From: Bacteroidota bacterium
Lineage (GTDB): Bacteria > Bacteroidota > Bacteroidia > Sphingobacteriales > Sphingobacteriaceae
Assembly (NCBI GenBank): GCA_013285685.1
Contig: JABDHD010000002.1
Location: 28,912 to 92,911 of the forward strand
Reading direction: 5' to 3'
Length of the DNA: 64,000 nt
Positions within the stretch are counted from its first letter, which is position 1. Each line of letters begins with the position of its first letter. This document shows, piece after piece, positions 43,179 to 51,243 of this stretch. Below the pieces are notes generated by a model. That model was not told the origin of the DNA. It did not search any database and worked only from the letters and a program-made list of their open reading frames with translations. The translations under genes were made by a program, and so were the position numbers.

Positions 43179-43904
43179 TTATTTTGCAGCGATGACTTTC
43201 CCGTTATCATCGAGTGTTTCGATAACCGGTTGATTTTTGTCGTTAATGAATATCTTCAGCCGCGGCGTACCTTTGGCATCATTCAAAAACAATCCTACCT
43301 CGCCACGTTCGTCCCGGCCTAAAAATAGCCGCTGATTCGCCAATAATCCAGCTGACTTTAATTTTTCTATTCCGGACTGGTACGCTTTGGCATTGTTTAA
43401 TTTTTTTAGCGAATCGCTGTAATGCAGAACGCGCATCAGGGTAAATTTATCGTCGCGTTCCCATAATTTCAATCCATAACTTTTTACGGGTTTATCCGGG
43501 GCGTTTTCCTGGGCATATTGCAGCTGCATTACCTGGTCATTTTTCCATTGATCAATCGAATAAGTCATGCTGGCGTTGCCTTTATCGCCGTCATAAACCA
43601 GCCCGCCGCATTCATCGCCGGCATCGTTAAAAAAAATCATACCAGCAGGGCGTTCACGTTTTGGGAAGCTCTTTCCGTCCATTATTCCCGGATGCTGGCT
43701 TTCCTTATTGCTGATCACCATTCTTAATTTGCCGCTGCCCTCTACAATGTTTATGCGTTCAGCCGTTATTTCTTTAAAGTGGCCGTCATTGGCGGTAAAT
43801 CCATATATTAAAATACTGAATACCACCAGCGTCAGTATCAACCCATAAAATTTAAGTATCTTAACCTGGGATACCAGGTTCCGGATAATTGTTTCCTGTT
43901 CCAT
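43179..43904 (-). CDS. Membrane-anchored protein of unknown function
   Basis: The 241-aa protein has one N-terminal membrane helix (about 18-36) and a soluble domain that opens FKEITAERINIVEGSGKLRMVISN. It continues with GMIFFNDAGDECGGLVYDG and ends LFLNDAKGTPRLKIFINDKNQPVIETLDDNGKVI. The repeated I-x-G-x-L-R-x-x-I pattern suggests a right-handed or beta-sandwich repeat. Similar proteins with the ERINIVE motif are common hypotheticals in this phylum. Monocistronic. Confidence 0.72.
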   Translation of the reverse strand: MEQETIIRNLVSQVKILKFYGLILTLVVFSILIYGFTANDGHFKEITAERINIVEGSGKLRMVISNKESQHPGIMDGKSFPKRERPAGMIFFNDAGDECGGLVYDGDKGNASMTYSIDQWKNDQVMQLQYAQENAPDKPVKSYGLKLWERDDKFTLMRVLHYSDSLKKLNNAKAYQSGIEKLKSAGLLANQRLFLGRDERGEVGLFLNDAKGTPRLKIFINDKNQPVIETLDDNGKVIAAK

Positions 43905-44067
43905 AATATTTACGTTTAAAATCTGATTGCTTTGATTCTTTTTTTGACGAACAAATGAAATTTATTTTGTTCGTTGTTTTTCTGCTACTTTTACCGCATC
44001 TGATCAGCGAACTAAAGCCGCTGATATTAAGATATTAACTATTTCAAGATATCTCAAACTAAATTAT

Positions 44068-44529
44068 ATGAAAAAGACATTATTGTTACTTGGCTTTACG
44101 TTTTTATTAACCGCCGGCGCCTTTGCGCAAAGCCAAAAAGCAATGTTATACAGTAAGGACCCCGTACTGGCTAAAAACAAGAAAATAGTTTATGATTTTT
44201 GGCGCTTGGTTTTGGAGGGTGGCCACCTGGACCTCGCACCGCAGTACATGATCGAAACTTATATACAGCACAATCCAAATGTGCCGACAGGCAGGCAGGG
44301 TTTTCTTGATTTTTTTGGCAAGTTTGCAAAGGCACGGCCTATTGTGGACACCGTCCAGGAGCCGCTTATTTCAATTGTCGCCGAGGGTAATTTGGTGGTG
44401 CTTAGTTTCAAGGATGTCCGTCCCGATCCGAAGGACCACACAAAAACTTATACTACAACATCCTTTGATATGCTTCGTATTGAAAACGGGAAGATTGCGG
44501 AACATTGGGATTCGGCGTTGAAGGAGTAA
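44068..44529 (+). CDS. Exported SnoaL/NTF2-like protein
   Basis: The 153-aa protein has a Sec signal (TAGAFAQ, ~21) and a SnoaL-like polyketide-cyclase/NTF2 fold: NKKIVYDFWRLVLEGGHLDLAPQYMIETYIQHNPNVPTGRQGFLDFF, VAEGNLVVLSF and the end IENGKIAEHWD. The pattern YIQHNP...G matches the subgroup of secreted SnoaL-like proteins of unknown substrate found in many bacteria. Convergent with holA, whose stop is 4 bp away. Confidence 0.88.
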   Translation: MKKTLLLLGFTFLLTAGAFAQSQKAMLYSKDPVLAKNKKIVYDFWRLVLEGGHLDLAPQYMIETYIQHNPNVPTGRQGFLDFFGKFAKARPIVDTVQEPLISIVAEGNLVVLSFKDVRPDPKDHTKTYTTTSFDMLRIENGKIAEHWDSALKE

Positions 44530-44533
44530 AACC

Positions 44534-45556
44534 TCAATGCAATATCTTAAACATCAATTCCTTCATCAACCCGCCATGGTCGGTATTTGAATCAACGCCT
44601 TTGCTTTTTACGTCACATTCCCGCAGGTAGCTGATGATCTGCATCGTTTTGCCATAGTTGTAGCTGCGCGCGGCCTGCTCGTAATCTTTTATAAAATAAG
44701 GATTTACGCCAAGCTCGCGGGCCAGGTTTTGCGGCGACTTATCTTTGGCATAATGGTAAAGCAATACCTTGCTGAAAAAATTATTCAGGTTGCCCAGTAC
44801 CAGCACAATCGGGTTCGACCTCGGATTCGCCTCAAAATAGTTTACGATTTGGTTGGCTTTCAAAACATCTTTCTTGCTTAATGCAGTTTGAAGCTCGAAT
44901 ACATTATACTCGCGGCTGATGCCAATATTATCCTGCACGAGTTTCAGGCTGATCTCTTGTCCCGGTGCAACATTCAGCATTAATTTTTCCAGCTCATTGG
45001 CAATCTTCGAAAGATCGTTCCCCAGGTATTCAGCCAGCATAAAAGTGGCCTGCTGACTTATTTTATAAGCTTTTTCGGCAACAAAATCCTCTATCCAGCC
45101 GGGCACTTTGTTATCATAAAGCGGTGTTGACTCGACTATAACGCCATTTTTTTCGATGGCTTTGTATGTCTTTTTGCGCTTATCAAACTTGCCGTACTTA
45201 TAGCAAAATACAAGTATGGTGCTGCGCAGCGGATTATCAAGATAGGCCAGCAAAGGGTTAATGCCCTTTTTATCGGCATCTTCACTCCCCCATTTCATGT
45301 CCTGCGCCTCCTTTACCAGCACCACCTGGTAATCAGCCATCATCGGGTACCGTTTAGAGGCGTTCAGTACGGCCATCACATCAGTATCCTTGCCATAAAA
45401 AACGGTTTGGTTAAACCCTTTCTCGGCATCGCTCAGCACTTTATGTTCTACAAAGTCGCTAACCTCATCAATATAATAAGGTTCTTCCCCATGCAGCAGG
45501 TAAACAGGTTTATACTTCCTGTTCTTTAAGTCCTTCAATAATTCAGCGGCGGTCAT
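44534..45556 (-). CDS. holA: DNA polymerase III subunit delta
   Basis: From the ATG at 45556 the product is 340 aa and matches HolA: KPVYLLHGEEPYYIDEVSDFVEH, ADYQVVLVKEAQDMKW, a middle AAA-lid domain, and the C-terminal helical clamp-loader collar (FELQTALSKKDVLKANQIV...). It opens the beta sliding clamp in the clamp loader. An upstream Met would add 11 residues (NHELSVICTV), but these are translated from a gttcatg repeat unit and are rejected. Divergent from the HsdR_N-type gene, a common arrangement in Bacteroidota. Confidence 0.93.
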   Translation of the reverse strand: MTAAELLKDLKNRKYKPVYLLHGEEPYYIDEVSDFVEHKVLSDAEKGFNQTVFYGKDTDVMAVLNASKRYPMMADYQVVLVKEAQDMKWGSEDADKKGINPLLAYLDNPLRSTILVFCYKYGKFDKRKKTYKAIEKNGVIVESTPLYDNKVPGWIEDFVAEKAYKISQQATFMLAEYLGNDLSKIANELEKLMLNVAPGQEISLKLVQDNIGISREYNVFELQTALSKKDVLKANQIVNYFEANPRSNPIVLVLGNLNNFFSKVLLYHYAKDKSPQNLARELGVNPYFIKDYEQAARSYNYGKTMQIISYLRECDVKSKGVDSNTDHGGLMKELMFKILH

Positions 45557-45576
45557 GACGGTGCAAATTACAGAAA

Positions 45577-45733
45577 GTTCATGGTTCATAGTTCATGGAG
45601 AAGGGCAAAAAGTCAAAAAGGTTTTTAGTGGTCATCAGCCATGCGGCTTCTTTCAATATGCCAAATTCAAATCGTAGCTACTATGAACCATGAACTATAA
45701 GCTAATTCACTAATTCATTAACTCACTAATTAA
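45577..45733. repeat. Inverted pair of gttcatg arrays
   Basis: gttcatggttcatagttcat (45578-45598) is complementary to atgaaccatgaactat (45682-45697), which continues into aattcactaattcattaact units to 45733. It lies between the divergent holA and HsdR_N-type genes, so it may also carry the promoters. The same unit family occurs at 10845, 50820 and 50954. Confidence 0.8.
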
Positions 45734-45746
45734 TTACCTTAGCGCC

Positions 45747-46205
45747 ATGGATCTGCTGGTTCCGCTGGAATTGCCCCCCTACCCGTTCAAAATAACTGAC
45801 CATGACGGGCAATTGACTTTGTTTGATGTGATCAGAAAAAGGAATATCGTCCTGACGCCCGAGGAATGGGTACGCCAGCATTTTGTCCAATATCTTATAC
45901 TGCAAAAAAAATATCCAAAATCACTTATTAAGCTGGAAGGCGGACACAAGCTGCACGGGCAGGCCAAACGATCGGATATCATCATTTACAATCCGGCTGG
46001 TGAAAAAATATTACTGGTAGAGTGTAAAGCGCCATCAGTGCCGATCGATCAACTTGTTTTTGATCAGGTCGCCCGCTATAACATCGTGCACAAAATTCGA
46101 TTAATAGCCGTTACGAATGGCTTGCAGCATTATTTTTGCAGTGTAAATTTTGAGGATAATAGCTACAGGTTTATAAAGGAACTACCGGGTTACGGCGAAA
46201 TTTGA
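45747..46205 (+). CDS. HsdR N-terminal-domain nuclease-like protein
   Basis: The 152-aa protein is a stand-alone type I restriction HsdR_N (PF13588-like) domain: EEWVRQHFVQYLI, RSDIIIY (Asp97) and LLVECKAPS (Glu-x-Lys, about 110-118), together the PD-(D/E)xK nuclease motif. Despite the name it is not in a restriction locus. It is conserved beside holA in Bacteroidota, so a DNA-processing housekeeping role is more likely. Its TGA abuts the stop of the convergent hybrid kinase gene (46206) with no gap. Confidence 0.88.
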   Translation: MDLLVPLELPPYPFKITDHDGQLTLFDVIRKRNIVLTPEEWVRQHFVQYLILQKKYPKSLIKLEGGHKLHGQAKRSDIIIYNPAGEKILLVECKAPSVPIDQLVFDQVARYNIVHKIRLIAVTNGLQHYFCSVNFEDNSYRFIKELPGYGEI

Positions 46206-47990
46206 TCATTGTACGGCAGCAACCAAAGTTTGTATTTTTTCGAGCAGGTCCTTTGGTTTAAAAGGTTTTGACACATAATCATTCATGCCTGCCTCGGTAA
46301 CCTGCTCATTTATATCGGTCATGGCAGCAGCGCTTAAAGCTATAATAGGCGTGTTGGCCTTTTTAGCATCAGGCAGCCTGCGTATTTCAACGGCAGCATC
46401 AAAGCCGTTCATTATGGGCATTTGAAGGTCCATCAATATGATGTCGAAATCGTCGCTTTTTGCCATCTCTATTGCTTCCACACCATTCCCCGCGATCAAC
46501 GGCACAATATGCCATTTTGAAAGCAGCTTTTGCATCAGCAAAACATTAACCGGGTTATCCTCTACTATCAGCATTCTTAAACTGCCTAAACTCTCTGCTT
46601 CCTGCAGCAAAGCCCCGGGCTGTACTGCTTCAGCAACCGGGAAATCCATGCTGAATGAAAATTCAGATCCTTTACCCAGTTTAGTGGTCACGTTCATGTG
46701 CAATCCCTGCAGCTCCAGCAGCCGCTTAACAATAGCGAGTCCCATCCCTGTGCCGCCATAGCGCCGCGTGGTGGTGATTGATTCCTGTGTAAACGGTTCA
46801 AATATGCTTTCCAGGTGAGTTTGGTCCATTCCAATGCCCGTGTCTTTAACCGCAAAATTTACGGTCACCCCATCGTTATGTTCATAAAATGATGCCCTTA
46901 CCCAAATTGTGCCCAGCTTAGTAAACTTAATAGCATTACTTACCAGGTTAAACAATACCTGGCCAAGGCGTACCGGGTCGCCAACCAAGAGTTTATTGTT
47001 CAACAGCGGGTCAACCTTAAGCGAAAAAATCAATCCTTTTTCTTCCGCCCTAAGTTTTTCACCCCCGCAAACATTTTGTACCAGTTCATATAAATTGAAT
47101 TTACTGTTTTCAAAAACAAGTTGCCCCGATTCGATCTTGTTGAAATCCAATACATCATTTACAATAGCCATCAAGCTGTTTGCCGACAGTTTCAGCACAT
47201 CGAGGTTTTCTTTTTGATCTTTCCTGGGACTATTCATCAGCATCACGTTGCTCATCCCGATAATTGCATTTAGCGGCGTACGTATCTCATGTGACATGGT
47301 CGCAAGAAAATCGGATTTTATGCGGGAGGATTGCTCGGCTTTTTGCATAGCCAATGCAAGTTCCTTATTCAATTGCTGTTGCTTTTCGCCCGTTGCCTTC
47401 AGTTCTTCGATATTGCTTAAGAACGCCCCGTAGAAGTGGCTGTGAATGTAAACGATTAATATAAAATTGGTGAATACGCCTATAATCGTTGTGGACTCAT
47501 CGATAGCTTCGGGGCGGAGCGCTATATAATAACCGCTGTAATAGGAGATCACCAGGAACACCATAACCGGTATCACGTTCAACAACGAATAAAAAAGGCC
47601 CCAGCTCTGTCCGAGCATATAATACGAGAACAATACGATGAGCAATAATACCTGAACGGTAATAATATCGACCTTTTGAAGCGCAATAAAAATGGTATTA
47701 ATATTAACAATGGAGCCGATGATCAGCACGGCATGTGATATTTGCTTCCACTGGGGCCGGTAGGTTAAATATTTAAACAAGCCCAGGAACGAGATAAACA
47801 ATATCCCGGCGGTTATGGAAAGCAATGTTTGCCGTTGGAAATAAACACTGGTAAATAAGCCGGCGATAGCAACCCCCACGATCCAGAATCCATAGTACAA
47901 TAAGCGTATACGCGGCTTATCAAGAGCTGACTGCTCTTTTGTAAGAATTTTATTTATAGATAAATTAAAAAAACTTATGTCCTTGCTCAT
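46206..47990 (-). CDS. Membrane hybrid histidine kinase / response regulator
   Basis: The 594-aa protein has six or seven N-terminal membrane helices (about 30-195), then HisKA with FLATMSHEIRTPLNAIIGMSN, an HATPase_c domain (LVSNAIKFTKLG; DTGIGMDQTHLE; RYGGTGMGLAIVKRLLEL), and a C-terminal REC domain from about 470 with phospho-acceptor Asp in DIILMDLQMPIMNGFDA. The lack of an Hpt domain means relay to a separate phosphotransfer protein, or self-contained signalling. No partner gene is adjacent. Ligand unknown. Confidence 0.92.
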   Translation of the reverse strand: MSKDISFFNLSINKILTKEQSALDKPRIRLLYYGFWIVGVAIAGLFTSVYFQRQTLLSITAGILFISFLGLFKYLTYRPQWKQISHAVLIIGSIVNINTIFIALQKVDIITVQVLLLIVLFSYYMLGQSWGLFYSLLNVIPVMVFLVISYYSGYYIALRPEAIDESTTIIGVFTNFILIVYIHSHFYGAFLSNIEELKATGEKQQQLNKELALAMQKAEQSSRIKSDFLATMSHEIRTPLNAIIGMSNVMLMNSPRKDQKENLDVLKLSANSLMAIVNDVLDFNKIESGQLVFENSKFNLYELVQNVCGGEKLRAEEKGLIFSLKVDPLLNNKLLVGDPVRLGQVLFNLVSNAIKFTKLGTIWVRASFYEHNDGVTVNFAVKDTGIGMDQTHLESIFEPFTQESITTTRRYGGTGMGLAIVKRLLELQGLHMNVTTKLGKGSEFSFSMDFPVAEAVQPGALLQEAESLGSLRMLIVEDNPVNVLLMQKLLSKWHIVPLIAGNGVEAIEMAKSDDFDIILMDLQMPIMNGFDAAVEIRRLPDAKKANTPIIALSAAAMTDINEQVTEAGMNDYVSKPFKPKDLLEKIQTLVAAVQ

Positions 47991-48102
47991 TCAGGGTCGG
48001 GCCTATTTGGTTACATCAAATCTTATGATAAAATTTATGTAATACACGCAAAGGCCCAAAATTGGGCGCCCTGCGTCATCCTTTAATAATTTATCACTGT
48101 AA

Positions 48103-50799
48103 CTATTGCAAATGGCAAGCCAAAGCTGTCAAATTGGCCTCAATGACCCCGAGCTTAGCCTCAGTATCGGCCTTCTTTTTTAACTCCGCCTCAATAATTT
48201 CGGGCCTTGCGTTGCTCATAAATTTCTCATTCAGTAACTTTGAGTTAACGGAACGCAAAAAACCGGTAAAATATTCCTTGTCTTTCTTTAGTTTGGCGCA
48301 CTCGGCCACGGGGTCTAACTGATCAGCCAGCGGCATATAAAACTCATCTGTCGACACCATAAAGCTCACAGCGCCAACCACTTTGTCGGTAACGATACTG
48401 AGTTCTACCACGTTACCAAGTTTGCAAATTATGCTTTCGTAATTTTTATACGGAACCCCCGCGCTTTCTTTTACCGACAACAGAATTTTTTCTTTCGGCG
48501 AAATCCGTTTTTCTTCACGAACGTTTCTGACCTGGGTAATAACTTGTTTAACCATTTCCAGATCAGCTAACACTTGGGTATTTATTTTCCCAATGGTTGG
48601 TAATTGGGCAACGATGCAGCAATCATATTCCGAGCGGCTTCCAAACAACTCATCATGCCATAACTCTTCTGTAATAAATGGCATAAACGGATGCAGGATT
48701 TTTAATATATCTTCAAAAAATTTAACGGTACGGTTGAAGGTTTCCAAATCTACCGGCAGCGACCGGTTATCGACATAATTGGGCTTGATCATTTCCAGGT
48801 ACCAGGCGCAAAAATCATCCCATACCAGCTTATAGGTCGCCATAAGCGCTTCCGATATCCTGAACTGCGCGAAGTTGCTTTCAATCTCCGACAAAGCCTG
48901 GCTAAACCGGCTTTCGAACCATTCAATAGCCAACGTGTTAGCACACCCGGCCTGCTCATCAACCTGCCAGCCTTTCACCAGCCTGAATGCGTTCCATATT
49001 TTATTAGCAAAGTTGCGGCCCCATTTGCAATGCTCCTCATCAAACATCAGGTCGTTGCCTGCGGGTGAGCTCCGAAGCATGCCTATTCTAACGCCGTCTG
49101 CGCTGTAGTTCTCGATCAGCCCCAGCGGGTCCGGTGAGTTACCCAGCGACTTGGACATTTTTCGGCCGATCTTATCCCGTACAATGCCCGTCAAATAAAC
49201 ATTCCGGAATGGCAGCTCGCCCCTAAACTCGTGTCCTGCCATGATCATCCTGGCTACCCAGAAAAACAAGATTTCCGGCGCGGTTACCAGGTCATTGGTT
49301 GGGTAATAATAATTGATGTCGTCGTTGTTTGGGTCTTTAAAACCGTCAAATACCGAGATCGGCCAAAGCCATGAGGAAAACCAGGTGTCAACAACATCTT
49401 CATCCTGCTTTAAGTCTTCTGCTTTTAGCTTTGAGCTTTCAGCTTTCAGCTTTTGCGCTTCTTCAAAAGCTTCTTCACGGTTTTTGGCGATCACGAACTG
49501 GCCGTTTGGCAAATACCAAGCTGGGATCTGTTGCCCCCACCATAGTTGCCGGCTTATGCACCAGTCTTTTACGTTCTCCATCCAATACCGGTAAGTATTG
49601 GTAAACTTATCCGGTATCAATTTAATATCACCTTTCAAAACGTAATCCAGCGCTGGTTTTGCCATCTCGTCCATCCGGCAAAACCATTGCATGGATAGTT
49701 TTGGTTCGATAACGGCATCAGTCCGCTCTGAAAAGCCGATCTGAGATTTATAATCCTCAACTTTATCCAGATAGCCATCCGCCTCGAGTAAAACAACGAT
49801 TTTTTTCCGTGCAGCAAAACGGTCCTCCCCTATCAATATTTCAGCTTTTTCGTTCAGCGTGCCATCGTCGTTTAAAATATCTATCACCTGCAGCCCATGC
49901 TTCTGCCCAAGCTCATAGTCGTTCAAATCATGGGCAGGGGTAACTTTAAGGCAGCCCGTACCAAAATCCATGGTAACATATTCATCCAGGATGATCGGAA
50001 TTTCACGGTCAATTAAAGGGATAATCGCTTTTTTGCCATGCAAATGTTTATAGCGTTCATCATTCGGATTGATACAAACGGCCGTATCCGCCATAATGGT
50101 TTCCGGCCGCGTAGTAGCTATCGTAAGGTATTCATCCCCTGCATCTTTCTTACTTTCGGACTTTCCGACTTCCGGACTTTCGGACTTTACTTTATAACGT
50201 ATATAATAAAGTTTCTGGTTAACTTCCTTACGGATCACCTCTTCATCGCTAACAGCCGTTTTACCCTGCGGGTCCCAGTTCACCATGCGGATACCGCGGT
50301 ATATCCAGCCCTTTTTATAAAGATGAATAAAGGTGTCGATCACTGCTTCCGACAGGCTTTCCTCCATGGTAAACCGCGTACGGTCCCAATCGCATGAGGC
50401 GCCAAGTTTTTTTAGCTGTTCCAGGATAATGCCGCCATATTTTTCTTTCCACTCCCATGCATACTCCATGAATTTTTCGCGGCCGATATCTTTTTTGTTG
50501 ATGCCCTTTTCTTTAAGCATAGCAACAACTTTTGCTTCCGTAGCAATGCTGGCATGATCGGTCCCGGGCACCCAGCAAGCGTTTTTGCCCTGCATGCGCG
50601 CGCGGCGCACCAGCACGTCCTGTAAGGTATTGTTAAGCATATGGCCCATGTGCAGCACGCCGGTGACGTTTGGCGGTGGAATTACAACAGTGTAAGGCTC
50701 ACGCTCATCAGGCACCGACCTGAAAAAGCCGTGCTCCAGCCAGTAATTGTACCACTTCTCTTCTGTTTGTTTGGGCTCGTATGTTTTAGAAATACTCAT
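48103..50799 (-). CDS. valS: Valyl-tRNA synthetase with two in-frame repeat insertions
   Basis: From the ATG at 50799 (SISKTYEPKQTEEKWYNYW) the product is 898 aa. Class I signatures are intact: PPNVTGVLHMGH (HIGH) and KIGRKMSKSLGN (KMSKS). The CP1 editing domain (TIATTRPETIMADTA), the anticodon-binding domain and the C-terminal coiled coil are all present. It charges tRNA-Val and edits Thr-tRNA-Val. Two short inserts are made of intergenic repeat units: KSESPEVGKSESKKDAGDE just before the editing motif (50153-50188) and QKLKAESSKLKAEDLKQDED before VVDTWFSSWLWP (49421-49455). Both keep the frame and lie on surface loops. Eleven upstream residues from a gttcatg array are rejected. Confidence 0.96.
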   Translation of the reverse strand: MSISKTYEPKQTEEKWYNYWLEHGFFRSVPDEREPYTVVIPPPNVTGVLHMGHMLNNTLQDVLVRRARMQGKNACWVPGTDHASIATEAKVVAMLKEKGINKKDIGREKFMEYAWEWKEKYGGIILEQLKKLGASCDWDRTRFTMEESLSEAVIDTFIHLYKKGWIYRGIRMVNWDPQGKTAVSDEEVIRKEVNQKLYYIRYKVKSESPEVGKSESKKDAGDEYLTIATTRPETIMADTAVCINPNDERYKHLHGKKAIIPLIDREIPIILDEYVTMDFGTGCLKVTPAHDLNDYELGQKHGLQVIDILNDDGTLNEKAEILIGEDRFAARKKIVVLLEADGYLDKVEDYKSQIGFSERTDAVIEPKLSMQWFCRMDEMAKPALDYVLKGDIKLIPDKFTNTYRYWMENVKDWCISRQLWWGQQIPAWYLPNGQFVIAKNREEAFEEAQKLKAESSKLKAEDLKQDEDVVDTWFSSWLWPISVFDGFKDPNNDDINYYYPTNDLVTAPEILFFWVARMIMAGHEFRGELPFRNVYLTGIVRDKIGRKMSKSLGNSPDPLGLIENYSADGVRIGMLRSSPAGNDLMFDEEHCKWGRNFANKIWNAFRLVKGWQVDEQAGCANTLAIEWFESRFSQALSEIESNFAQFRISEALMATYKLVWDDFCAWYLEMIKPNYVDNRSLPVDLETFNRTVKFFEDILKILHPFMPFITEELWHDELFGSRSEYDCCIVAQLPTIGKINTQVLADLEMVKQVITQVRNVREEKRISPKEKILLSVKESAGVPYKNYESIICKLGNVVELSIVTDKVVGAVSFMVSTDEFYMPLADQLDPVAECAKLKKDKEYFTGFLRSVNSKLLNEKFMSNARPEIIEAELKKKADTEAKLGVIEANLTALACHLQ
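49421..49455. repeat. Five NNAAAGC-type 7-nt units inside valS
   Basis: The plus strand reads GCTTTTA, GCTTTGA, GCTTTCA, GCTTTCA, GCTTTTG. On the coding strand this gives the KLKAESSKLKAE-type segment. It is the same unit family as the array in the S9 peptidase signal sequence (2977-3011). Confidence 0.85.
50153..50188. repeat. Four 8-nt ctttcgga units inside valS
   Basis: The plus strand reads CTTTCGGA, CTTTCCGA, CTTCCGGA, CTTTCGGA, CTTTA. On the coding strand it gives KVKSESPEVGKSESK. It is the same family as the large intergenic array at 40799-40925. Confidence 0.85.
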
Positions 50800-51243
50800 A
50801 GGACGCAAAAATAAGGATAGTTCATGGTTCATGGTTCATGGTTCATGGATTTTTTGGCTTAGATCGGTTCATGGCAGAAAAAGTGCGTGGTAGATTGGGC
50901 TGTAGATTACTGTTTTCAACCGGCCAAAAACTATAAACCAATAACCCTCCGGCTATGAACCATGAACTATCAACTATGAACCGCTATGCCACAATAATTT
51001 TACAATTGAAAAGTTATGCTTATAGATTACGTGCACAAAGATGAAAACACTCCCTATTCGTCATTTTTTTGATGTTATTGCCAATAAAATTCGGTCCTCA
51101 TTCCTGGTAAAATGGTTTAACAGGTAAAAATATAGCCAATAATTTTTGCATCTCTTCTCCTTATATTGCTAATTTTAAAATTCCTCGGGAAGTCAAAGCG
51201 ACAACGAAGAAAAACTGACATCATTAAATCATAAGAAATCAAT
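50800..51243. repeat. Inverted gttcatg arrays and M13 gene upstream region
   Basis: The left arm (50820-50848) is four gttcatg units. The right arm (50954-50982) is atgaacc/atgaact units, complementary, with ~100 nt of loop between. Positions 50983-51243 contain no clear gene; the M13 peptidase promoter must lie here, but no strong TAnnTTTG match was assigned. Confidence 0.75.
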
